DNA of 64,000 nt, taken from Verrucomicrobiota bacterium (GTDB lineage Bacteria; Verrucomicrobiota; Verrucomicrobiia; Limisphaerales; J093). The notes beneath the pieces are model-generated. The model made no database searches and was not told the origin of the DNA. It saw nothing but the letters and a program-made list of their open reading frames with translations. The DNA lies in assembly GCA_016716505.1 (NCBI GenBank), contig JADJWF010000002.1:124001-188000 (forward strand), given 5' to 3'. The position numbers and the translations under genes were made by a program. This document shows, one piece after another, positions 56,600 through 64,000 of the stretch (the stretch's first letter is position 1; each line of letters starts with the position of its first letter).

Positions 56600-59065
56600 A
56601 TGAAGCCATCGCAAATGATTCCACGGCGCCTCGCACCGGTGATCTCCCGCGCACTGATGATTTGCCTCGCCGCCTGCCCGGGCCCACTGATCGGGGATTC
56701 GGGAGGGGTGGACCGCGCCTTTGCGCCCGTGTTCAGCCGGGAACAGCCAGCCGCGCTCCCCGGCTCCGTCTGTTCCGCTGCCGATGGCGACATCATCGTG
56801 GCCGGCGGGTTCCAGGTCGTGAACGGCACGCTGGCTGGCTCCGTCGTCAGGCTCCGGTCCGACGGGGCGATCGTCCCGGAGTTCAGGGTACCCATGATTC
56901 CCTGGACGTACGCCGCCGCCGTCACTGCTTTGCCGGGTCAGCGGTTTCTGATTTCCGGGGACAACTTGTTCTCCGTGGATGCTTTGGGCACCCCGGACGG
57001 CCGGATCAACTACCGGCCCTGCACCGGCAGCAGTGCATGCGGCGGGTTCTCTGCCATTGCCGTACAACCCGACGGGGCCGTCTTCGTCACCCGCCCCCGG
57101 CTCCCGGTGGGGCTGGGCTTCGCGGCGGCATTGCGTTTTACCCCGGACGGTCATCGGGACACCAACTGGTGGCCGGCGGTCTCCGGCCACAGCTTGATCA
57201 CCGGAGCGGCGGCGGACTCCCAAGGTCGGCTGGTGATCGCGGGGTGGTTTCAACGCGGAGGCACCGCCTCGCGCGTGTATCGGCTCGGTCGCCTGACGCC
57301 AACCGGGCTGTGGGACGAGACCTTTGCCCCGTCGCTTGCCCTGGGATGCGAGAGCCCTGACGACACCATCGCCACCACCGCGCGACTGGCCATCCAGCCC
57401 GACGGACGGATCGTGCTCGCCGCGTCGTGGCGGGACTGCGACCTGACGGATCATTCCGCAGTCTATCGCTTGCTCGAGGATGGAACCCTGGACCCGGAAT
57501 TCGCCCCTGCTTCCCTGGTTGATCAGGTTACCGCCCTCGCCCTGCAGGCGGACGGGCACATACTCGTGGCGGGCACCGGTGGGGTTGCCTGCCTGAACCA
57601 GCGAGCCGTGCTGCGCCGTTTGCAGCCCGACGGGCGCCTCGATGCCACCTTCAATCCGGTGTTCACCTGGTCAAATCCCTGTGTCGAAAGTCGAATCTCA
57701 GCAATCCTCGCCGAACGCGACCGGATCTGGGTGGTCGGTAGCTTCGACCGGGTGAATGGAATCCCGGTGCCCGGCATGGCGTTGCTCCAGCCGCATGGAG
57801 CCGTAACCACCGGACCCCAGACGCGCTTTGGAGAATTGGCTCGCGTGGACTCGGCAGTCAGCGACTCGCGCGGTGCCGTTTTCGCGAGCGGACGAACCTT
57901 CGACTCCGTAAACGGAGTGACGCGCCGGTTCCTGGCGAAACTTTACCCCGACGGCTCCTTGGATTCGTCCTTCAACCTGACCGATCCACGCTTGATCAAC
58001 ATCGCCACGCGCCAGCCGCTCTTGCCGCTGCCAACCCGGGGACCAGAGGTCCTTCTGCTGAGCAGTAACCGCCCGATCGCCCGCCTGCTCGCTTCCGGGG
58101 CGGTGGACGGAAGGTTCGCTCTGCCCTCTCCGCTGACCGGACTTGTTTCCGAATGGCACACGCGCTTGGACGCCCAAGACCGGCTGGTCTGCATGGCCAT
58201 TTCCAACCGGGTGCTGCGGGCGTTCCGCCTCAACCCGGACGGAGGCTGGGATTCGAGCTACACCCCCTTCCTTCGCGAACCCACCTCGTCATGGTCGGTC
58301 AGCGGAAACGCCACCGCGCTGGACGCCGCCGGCCGCCTGCTGATCGCCGGCCCGGCGGTCAGCAACACCTTCAATGGCATCGTGCGACTGAAGCCGGGGG
58401 GTGGGCCTGATCCCTCGTTCGGTCCACCGCCCATCCCGCTCGCCGCCGTGGCGGCACTGACCGTGACCCGCGAGGGAAACCCCGTCGTGCTCGCGGGCAC
58501 GCCGGCGCGCCCGCTGTGGTTGTCCTTGGATGGGCGAAAGCTGGAAGGGGCCAGCTCATTGCCGCCCCTGCCAGGCGGCGAGATGCGTTCCAATTCCGTG
58601 CGAGGGTTCATGACGGACGCGCGCGATCGCCTCTACCTGGTCCTTCGGCTCAGCAACACCAATTTCACCGCCTACCGCTTCACTGCCGACCGGCATTGGG
58701 ATCGCGGTTTCGTGGTGAACGGAACCGGTGGCGACATCGGCGCGTCGCTGAGTGCCGACGGTGACTGGCTGTACCTGGCCGGGACCACCGAGGTCAACGG
58801 TGTCCGCTCCGGCGGCGTGCTGCGCGTTTCGACCCTCGAACAACCGGCGATCGAAGCACTCGGGGCATCGCCCTTCTTCGGAAACGTGCTGCGGCTGACG
58901 GGCGAACCGGGCCGACGCCATCGGCTCGAAGTATCCCGCGATCTGCGGCAGTGGGAACCCCTGCTCGACCTGACGCTGGGGGATGAACCCACATTACTGA
59001 GCGACTGGTTCGGCTGGGGCGAGCCGCAACGGTTTTACCGGCTTTCGCTGATCGAGCCGTGGTAA
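56600..59065 (+). CDS. Secreted delta-60 repeat beta-propeller protein
   Basis: An 821-residue exported protein with a signal peptide (about residues 8-32). The body consists of delta-60 (DUF5122) repeats, seen as R-L-x-x-D-G-x-x-D-x-x-F followed by an A-V-Q-P-D-G-x-x-x-V type strand, for example V-Y-R-L-L-E-D-G-T-L-D-P-E-F-A-P and A-L-Q-A-D-G-H-I-L-V-A-G. About ten copies can be traced between residues 40 and 760. The C-terminal 50 residues form a small domain with H-R-L-E-V-S-R-D-L-R-Q-W-E-P-L and a closing Q-R-F-Y-R-L, related to the end of the cohesin/dockerin protein. Delta-60 repeats build propellers of unknown binding role. It is divergent from the PLD-like gene. Confidence 0.86.
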   Translation: MKPSQMIPRRLAPVISRALMICLAACPGPLIGDSGGVDRAFAPVFSREQPAALPGSVCSAADGDIIVAGGFQVVNGTLAGSVVRLRSDGAIVPEFRVPMIPWTYAAAVTALPGQRFLISGDNLFSVDALGTPDGRINYRPCTGSSACGGFSAIAVQPDGAVFVTRPRLPVGLGFAAALRFTPDGHRDTNWWPAVSGHSLITGAAADSQGRLVIAGWFQRGGTASRVYRLGRLTPTGLWDETFAPSLALGCESPDDTIATTARLAIQPDGRIVLAASWRDCDLTDHSAVYRLLEDGTLDPEFAPASLVDQVTALALQADGHILVAGTGGVACLNQRAVLRRLQPDGRLDATFNPVFTWSNPCVESRISAILAERDRIWVVGSFDRVNGIPVPGMALLQPHGAVTTGPQTRFGELARVDSAVSDSRGAVFASGRTFDSVNGVTRRFLAKLYPDGSLDSSFNLTDPRLINIATRQPLLPLPTRGPEVLLLSSNRPIARLLASGAVDGRFALPSPLTGLVSEWHTRLDAQDRLVCMAISNRVLRAFRLNPDGGWDSSYTPFLREPTSSWSVSGNATALDAAGRLLIAGPAVSNTFNGIVRLKPGGGPDPSFGPPPIPLAAVAALTVTREGNPVVLAGTPARPLWLSLDGRKLEGASSLPPLPGGEMRSNSVRGFMTDARDRLYLVLRLSNTNFTAYRFTADRHWDRGFVVNGTGGDIGASLSADGDWLYLAGTTEVNGVRSGGVLRVSTLEQPAIEALGASPFFGNVLRLTGEPGRRHRLEVSRDLRQWEPLLDLTLGDEPTLLSDWFGWGEPQRFYRLSLIEPW

Positions 59066-59142
59066 GCCAGCGGAGCCGGGCCGAAACGATGTGCGCGTCC
59101 GCTGCCAGTAGCGGCCTCCGGTGAGCCGCTTCGGCGGGGGCC

Positions 59143-62136
59143 TCATGGCGCTCCCGCGCGCCGGACGATTTCCTCGCGGTGCCGGAGCAGGAGCGGATCG
59201 CCCGGCTGGATGGCCAGCGCTGCCTCGATGTGGCGCCTTGCCTCCGGCAACCGACCCGTCTGGAGCAACAGACCGGCCAGCAGGTCATGGGCTTGATGCG
59301 ACCGCGGCCAAACCTCCAGCCCCCGGCGAAGAAGTTCCTCGGCGCCGGCCGCGTCCCCGAAATGATGGCGAATTTCGGCGAGGTGCGTGAACACCTCCGC
59401 CGGAGGCGGTGGATGATTGTGAATCATCGGCTCGTACAGCCGCGCGGCTTCCTCCCAGCGGAGTGCCAGGAAGAGCTTTTTGGCCAAGCGCACGGTGAAG
59501 GTCGGCTGGCGAGGGTAGGCGTCCACCAGCGCGCGGAGATCCTCGATTTCCTTCTCCAGTTCCGCCTCGCAACTCCGCACCTGTGGATCATCCGGGCTGA
59601 GCGCCAGCGCCGCATCCAGCTCGGTGCGACGCGCCTTGGGCAGGTCCGCCAACTGCGCCACCTGCCCGTTAAACACGTGGGTGGTCGAGCGGAAACGCCG
59701 GTCCAACTCGCGCGCGTCACGGGCCGCATCGGACCAGTTGACGACGTACGGCTCCACCGGCGCCCGATGGGCGGTGAGCATCGCCAGCGTCTGCCGCAGA
59801 CGGATTGGCCAGGGAATGCGCCGCGCGCAACTGAACTCGAGCAGCGGACGATCGTCGGTGTTGACCGGATCGTCCGCCACCAGACGCCGGATCCCCACTT
59901 CGTCCACCATGTGACAATCGAGAAGGTCATAAACATCCGGGATGGCAACTTCGGCCAGGTCAGTCTGAATGGCGGGCCGGCGCAGCAATGCCGCCACGCG
60001 CGAGAAATCAATCCGCAGCGGGTCGAGCGTCCCGAGAATCAGCCCTTGCTTGTTCAGCGTGTTGCTGGCCACCCAGAACGACGTGTGCGGAAAGACACTC
60101 TGGAAGCTCTTGAGAATCATGCGCAGCTCGCGCGGGCGCAGGTCGAGCGGCACCCAGCACGACAGCATCCCGCCATCAGCCAGCCGTTCGCGGCATCGCC
60201 GGAAATGATCCACCGTGTACAACGCCGCGCTGCCGCTGGACCCGGGGAAGATCGAATCGTTCATAATCAGGTCGTACTGGCGCGGGGTCAGGAGCACGTG
60301 GTTTTTGCCATCCATGATGATCCGGCGCACGCGGGGATCGCGCGGCGAACCGCGATTGATCGCCCCGAAAAACTCGGCGGCATTGAAGACCGCCGGGCTG
60401 ATCTCAACCACCGAGTAGTCCTCCACCCCGAACTCAAGTCCGACGCGGGTGGTCTCGCCGCTGCCGAATCCGATTTGGAGCACGCGGCGCGGTTGGGGAT
60501 GCAGACAAAGCGGCAGGTAGCCCTGCAACTTCTGGGTCGTGCGCAGCATCAGGTCCGTCCCGGCCACATCCACCCCGTCGGTCACCATGAGCAGGTCGCG
60601 GTTCGGCAACTCGTGAACCGTGACCGTGGCCGTCGAGTGCTCCTCGAGGTACAGGATGCGACTCGGGTTCCGGTAAAGATTGATCGTCCGATGAAAGATG
60701 TTGGCGGGAACGAACACGAAGGCAGCCGCCGCCACCACCAAAGCGCCCCCGGCCACGGCCGCCCGGGACACGAGGCGGCCATCCAGCGCCCGCCAGAGAA
60801 GCGCAACGCCGACCGCCAGATTCAGCCCCACCACCAGCACTAGGCTGGTCTGCGTACCCAGGAGCGGGACGAGGACAAAGCCGGCGAGCCAGGCTCCCGC
60901 CACGCATCCGATCGTGTTGGCGGCGTAAATCTGCCCCACCCGTCGGCCCAACAACGTCTGACCTCGTAGCACGACTGCCGTAACCACCGGAAACATCGCG
61001 CCCATCAAAAACGTCGGCAGCAACAGCACGACGAAGTTGTTGGCCAGATAGGTGACCGTCAGCCCGCCAAATCCGCCCCACCCCACCTGACCCGAGATGC
61101 CCGCGTCAATGGCACCCAAGTTGGCGAGCAGCGGAACCGAGCCCAGAGCGGCCAGACCCACCAAGAGTTGCAGCGCGCCAAACCACCGGAGCGGATTCCC
61201 CATCCGCGGCACCAGCCACCGGGCGGACGCCAGGCTGCCCAGCGCGAGGCCGGCAAGAAAAGCCGTCAGCATCGTGGCGAAGGCGTAAACGGTGGTCGTC
61301 AGCACGAAGATGAGAATCCGGGTCCAGATGACCTGATAGGCGAGAGCGCAGAACCCCGCCACCCCGTAAGCGATCCATACCAGGTGGAACAAGTTGGGGT
61401 CGGCGGCAGACGGCGCCCGGTCCAATTCGCGAGTCGGCGGTAACCGAGGTGAGGCAACCACCGCTCCGGTCAACGGGCGGCGCCCCACCAGAACGGCCGT
61501 CACACCGACGATGAGTGCGCCAAGGGCGGCAACCACGAGCGTGCCCCGAACGCCGAGCCATTCCAGCAGGACAAAGCCGGCGGCGAAACAGCCAGCGACG
61601 CCACCGAGCGTGTTCCCAGCGTAAAGATAACCCACCTGCTGGCCGGGTTGATCGTGCCGCAGACCCAGGTGACGGCTGAGCGCCGGCAACGTTCCTCCCA
61701 TGAGAAAGGTGGGTGGCAACAGGAGCAGGGCCGAGAGCAGAAACCGCATGGCATTCAGCATGCCCGGACCGGGCTCCATCGCCTGATAGACTCCTCGGAA
61801 CATCTCGCCCACGCCCGCGAGGAGGACCGGAAACATCGCGGCGTACAGCCCAATACCCACCTCCAGCCACCCGTACCACATCAGCGGTCGTTGACTGCGA
61901 TCCACCCGGCCGCCGACCACGGCGCTCCCCAACGCCAGCCCCAGCATGAACACGGTCAAGACGGTGCTGGCCGCCAGAACCGTGTTGCCAAACACCGTGC
62001 CCAGCATCCGCGTCCAAACCACTTCCAGTACCAGGCTCGTGAAACCGGACCCGGCGAAAAGCCAGAGCACCAGCGAGCGGCATCTTCGGGAGGCGGCAGC
62101 GTTGCTGGCGGGCCGGCTGGGTGTCCTGCGGCTCAT
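59143..62136 (-). CDS. MFS-like transporter fused to spermidine-synthase-like domain and TPR tail
   Basis: A 997-residue inner-membrane protein. The N-terminal half has about 14 membrane helices in two similar blocks (each with L-V-L-E-V-V-W-T-R-M-L or L-A-Y-Q-V-I-W-T-R-I-L, then F-L-M-G-G/A-T-L/M-F-P), the fused-MFS pattern. A soluble spermidine-synthase-like domain follows, with V-L-Q-I-G-F-G-S-G-E-T (SAM-type loop, about residue 550) and V-V-E-I-S-P-A-V. The last 130 residues are TPR-like (A-R-L-Y-E-P-M-I-H-N-H and so on). The family is called fused MFS/spermidine synthase; its reaction is not known. It has a promoter 18 nt before the ATG at 62136. Confidence 0.88.
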   Translation of the reverse strand: MSRRTPSRPASNAAASRRCRSLVLWLFAGSGFTSLVLEVVWTRMLGTVFGNTVLAASTVLTVFMLGLALGSAVVGGRVDRSQRPLMWYGWLEVGIGLYAAMFPVLLAGVGEMFRGVYQAMEPGPGMLNAMRFLLSALLLLPPTFLMGGTLPALSRHLGLRHDQPGQQVGYLYAGNTLGGVAGCFAAGFVLLEWLGVRGTLVVAALGALIVGVTAVLVGRRPLTGAVVASPRLPPTRELDRAPSAADPNLFHLVWIAYGVAGFCALAYQVIWTRILIFVLTTTVYAFATMLTAFLAGLALGSLASARWLVPRMGNPLRWFGALQLLVGLAALGSVPLLANLGAIDAGISGQVGWGGFGGLTVTYLANNFVVLLLPTFLMGAMFPVVTAVVLRGQTLLGRRVGQIYAANTIGCVAGAWLAGFVLVPLLGTQTSLVLVVGLNLAVGVALLWRALDGRLVSRAAVAGGALVVAAAAFVFVPANIFHRTINLYRNPSRILYLEEHSTATVTVHELPNRDLLMVTDGVDVAGTDLMLRTTQKLQGYLPLCLHPQPRRVLQIGFGSGETTRVGLEFGVEDYSVVEISPAVFNAAEFFGAINRGSPRDPRVRRIIMDGKNHVLLTPRQYDLIMNDSIFPGSSGSAALYTVDHFRRCRERLADGGMLSCWVPLDLRPRELRMILKSFQSVFPHTSFWVASNTLNKQGLILGTLDPLRIDFSRVAALLRRPAIQTDLAEVAIPDVYDLLDCHMVDEVGIRRLVADDPVNTDDRPLLEFSCARRIPWPIRLRQTLAMLTAHRAPVEPYVVNWSDAARDARELDRRFRSTTHVFNGQVAQLADLPKARRTELDAALALSPDDPQVRSCEAELEKEIEDLRALVDAYPRQPTFTVRLAKKLFLALRWEEAARLYEPMIHNHPPPPAEVFTHLAEIRHHFGDAAGAEELLRRGLEVWPRSHQAHDLLAGLLLQTGRLPEARRHIEAALAIQPGDPLLLRHREEIVRRAGAP

Positions 62137-62154
62137 GGCAATCTGGGTGGCCGC

Positions 62155-62183
62155 CTTGTAGCGACCCAGCCGCGGAAATCCAA
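62155..62183 (-). promoter_or_regulatory. Promoter of the MFS/spermidine-synthase fusion
   Basis: On the minus strand TTGGAT (62183-62178), 17-nt spacer, TACAAG (62160-62155), then 18 nt to the ATG at 62136. Confidence 0.5.
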
Positions 62184-62362
62184 GAGAATCCCGGGCAAAG
62201 CCCGCGCTTCGTCCCGGACCACCCAGTCCGGGTCCAAGTCCAAACCCGCCGGCGCGCGAGGCGGGAACAAACGGAGCCGCAACTACGCGGGGCACCGCGT
62301 CCGGATTCCCGGCCGCAAGATGCAGGAAAGAGAGGACGAGCCGGGAACCGCGCTGCCGAGTC

Positions 62363-63418
62363 TCACAGGCGCTCGCGCACCAGGTGGAAGGTCAGGCGCG
62401 AGGCCGTGACCGTGCTGCGGCCCATGAACCAGAGAATCGCCAGCCAGAGCGCCTGCAGTCCCAGCACCACCTCCAGCCGCAGCAACACGGCCAGACCCGC
62501 CAGGAGGTGCGGCTGAGTCTCGCCCGCTGGCAGGACCGCCGTGATGAGCACCGCATAGAGCGCGGAGAAAACCGCCATGAACTGATACGCCGAAAGCCGC
62601 CCGCCTCCCCGCTGATCCGCCCGCAAGAATTCCGAGCCAAAGCGCCACGCTTGGGATCCGACCACGGCCACCAGGAACGCCGCCGTCGCCTGCCGGTGCA
62701 GCAGCAGGGCCGCCGATGCCAGCCCCACCGCGAGCAGCACCACCGAAGTCACCGCCTGGATGGGGAACGTGCCGCTCCCGCGCAGGCCGCCCTCGTAGCT
62801 CGCCTTCTTGAGCGGACTGTCGAACACGAACGCAAAACGCATGAGCCAGGGCTGCCAGCGGGCCGGAAAATCCCGGATCGGTTTGCCGTAACAGCAGCCA
62901 AAACTGATGCAGGCCAGCCGGCCCAATCCCTCACCCACGGCGTAGGCCGTGCCCAGCGCGGCCAGCGCCGGCACGGTCCAGGACGGGGCCTCGGACGGCA
63001 GTCCGGGGAACCATTGCAGATGCGTCCAGACGATCCACGGGCCGAAGGTAAAACCCAGCAGGGAGGCGCCTGCCACGGTGAAGGTGGAGGATTTCTTCTC
63101 CACCAGGCGCGCCAGCCATCGCGCCCCCGGCACGCTGAGGGCAAGCGTCACCGCCGTCATGCTCAGCGCCGCCGCCAAAGGAATGCCCAACGCGGTCAAC
63201 AACACGAGCGCGAGCGCCGTGCCCACGACGTTGGCCGTGGCGCTCAACACGCCGTACCACGTCAGGTTCAAGCCGCGCCAGCCGCCCGCTTCATCACGGT
63301 CGCGGGGAACGCTGGCGAGGATCTGCCAGCGTTCGCCCGGCAGCACGCGGAACCCCCAGGTCAACACCCCGCCGAAGACGAGGCCCAAGCCGACGACAAA
63401 CAGGTCTTCGCTACTCAT
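62363..63418 (-). CDS. Lgt-like (prolipoprotein diacylglyceryl transferase family) membrane protein
   Basis: A 351-residue membrane protein with about eight helices. The strongest mark is G-E-G-L-G-R-L-A-C-I-S-F-G-C-C-Y-G-K-P near residue 170, the G-R-x-x-C-x-x-x-G-C-C-Y-G variant of the Lgt family, followed by F-P-I-Q and a helix with W-R-F-G-S-E-F-L-R-A-D-Q-R-G-G-G. The classical H-G-G-L motif of true Lgt is not seen, so it is more likely a paralogue that moves a diacylglycerol or phosphatidyl group to another acceptor. Its first codons overlap the stop of the phosphatidylserine decarboxylase gene by 8 nt (63411-63418), which ties it to phospholipid metabolism. Confidence 0.75.
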   Translation of the reverse strand: MSSEDLFVVGLGLVFGGVLTWGFRVLPGERWQILASVPRDRDEAGGWRGLNLTWYGVLSATANVVGTALALVLLTALGIPLAAALSMTAVTLALSVPGARWLARLVEKKSSTFTVAGASLLGFTFGPWIVWTHLQWFPGLPSEAPSWTVPALAALGTAYAVGEGLGRLACISFGCCYGKPIRDFPARWQPWLMRFAFVFDSPLKKASYEGGLRGSGTFPIQAVTSVVLLAVGLASAALLLHRQATAAFLVAVVGSQAWRFGSEFLRADQRGGGRLSAYQFMAVFSALYAVLITAVLPAGETQPHLLAGLAVLLRLEVVLGLQALWLAILWFMGRSTVTASRLTFHLVRERL

Positions 63419-64000
63419 GGCCGATGGGTTGCAGAACGGTTTCGAGACTCGAACGTGGAACATGTGCGACCGCCTCCCCGACCGGAGACGCTTCCCGGAA
63501 CGGGGCCGGCCGGCCAGGAAGGGCAATTCGCCGGGGCGGCCGGGCCAGCCCGAGGCTGCTGCGCACGGCCAAGTCCGTCTCGACCTGTGGATGGCCAAAG
63601 GCTGCGCTGAACCGCGATTGCACATCCACCCGCGCCTGGTTGCGGGTCAGGTCAGGATCGAACGCGACGCGCCCCCGCTCGAACAGCAGCACCACCGTGC
63701 TGGAGCCGGGCCGGAACAAGCTCTTGGGCGCCCCGCGCCGCAGAAACATTCCCGCCTCAACCGGCCGCGGATGGTCGTAGCGTTCGTCGCTGTAGCACTG
63801 GACCACTTCACCGATCATCAGCGCCACGACCTCGACCATGATGACCAGCCCCGCGCGGCTGCCGCCGGGGACGTCGGTGTCAATGACCGTGATCGCCCGC
63901 CGGTTCTTCGCATGGAGCCCGGCGGCGCGCACCAGGGCAAACGGGTTGCACGAGTGACAGGCCCCCTCGATTTCGTAGAACGCCACCACCCGACCCGAAA
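63411..64000 (-). CDS. psd: Phosphatidylserine decarboxylase, C-terminal part (partial)
   Basis: The frame enters from the right edge, so the N-terminus is missing. The visible 196 residues contain F-Y-E-I-E-G-A-C-H-S-C-N-P-F-A-L, N-R-R-A-I-T-V-I-D-T-D, V-E-V-V-A-L-M-I-G-E-V, and the autoprocessing region F-R-P-G-S-S-T-V-V-L-L-F-E-R-G, where a Ser of the G-S-S/T motif becomes the pyruvoyl group. The tail of about 75 residues after the family end (V-A-F-D-P-D-L) is longer than usual. The enzyme makes phosphatidylethanolamine at the membrane. It overlaps the Lgt-like gene, giving a two-gene operon. Confidence 0.88.
   Translation of the reverse strand, partial: SGRVVAFYEIEGACHSCNPFALVRAAGLHAKNRRAITVIDTDVPGGSRAGLVIMVEVVALMIGEVVQCYSDERYDHPRPVEAGMFLRRGAPKSLFRPGSSTVVLLFERGRVAFDPDLTRNQARVDVQSRFSAAFGHPQVETDLAVRSSLGLARPPRRIALPGRPAPFREASPVGEAVAHVPRSSLETVLQPIGHE

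Noticed and set aside
59100..59125. AGCGGC/GCCGCT hairpin between converging genes as a bidirectional terminator
   Set aside because: Short stem with a 9-nt loop and no T-run on either side.

Overview
The window is high-GC chromosomal DNA from a bacterium that is most likely a member of the Verrucomicrobiota, close to the Pedosphaera/Limisphaerales branch. This is inferred from content: many Tat-exported Gfo/Idh/MocA, DUF1080-type, ThuA and DUF6807 proteins, several FG-GAP/ASPIC-UnbV proteins, a DUF748 giant, a GH106-like hydrolase, a family-specific secreted C-terminus ending in RFYRL, and no ribosomal or marker gene that would settle the lineage. Genes are dense and on both strands; almost all antisense open frames are by-products of high GC.

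Layout. 1-780 is the 3' end of a class C penicillin-binding protein. 784-1970 is a decayed island with a truncated AAA-type ATPase and a PIN-domain toxin that lost its start codon and its first catalytic Asp. 1970-4349 is araB (with an apparent one-base frameshift) followed by araD. 4467-10084 holds a thioredoxin-like 2Fe-2S protein, ThuA, hisH (minus strand), DUF6807, a Gfo/Idh oxidoreductase and a laminin-G/DUF1080-like secreted protein: a sugar-catabolism neighbourhood. 10116-15489 holds a zinc alcohol dehydrogenase, a HEAT-repeat/Gfo-Idh pair and panC. 15532-21657 (minus) holds a DUF3365 haem protein paired with a CRTAC1-like FG-GAP protein, then a DUF748 protein. 21829-25503 is a large GH106-like hydrolase.

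25763-28485 is a NarL-type two-component system. Its upstream side is a 1-kb non-coding block containing a 268-bp tandem repeat with REP-like twin hairpins, two palindromes, a tRNA-Thr(CGU) gene and an integrase relic. 30179-33640 is pyruvate carboxylase. 33786-35795 holds a Tat-exported aldo/keto reductase and an orthocaspase. 35802-40956 (minus) is an rlmD - DUF2723/TPR - glycosyltransferase operon. 41156-43573 is a secreted FG-GAP/ASPIC/cohesin/dockerin protein. 43823-45624 is a translationally coupled methyltransferase and GT8-like pair. 45707-50766 (minus) couples a membrane b/c multihaem cytochrome to an FG-GAP/ASPIC/TPR protein. 50900-54200 holds a lytic transglycosylase, a DUF1080 protein and a deoxyhypusine-synthase-like enzyme. 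54280-59065 is a divergent pair of a phospholipase D-like protein and a delta-60-repeat propeller. 59143-62136 is an MFS/spermidine-synthase/TPR fusion, and 62363-64000 is an Lgt-like protein overlapping a phosphatidylserine decarboxylase that runs off the window.

Two cross-cutting patterns stand out. First, many genes have a TTGRNN - 16-18 nt - TANNNT/C promoter whose -10 lies only 6-10 nt before the start codon and have no Shine-Dalgarno sequence, suggesting leaderless or nearly leaderless transcripts. Second, FG-GAP/ASPIC proteins are twice paired in an operon with a c-type haem protein.
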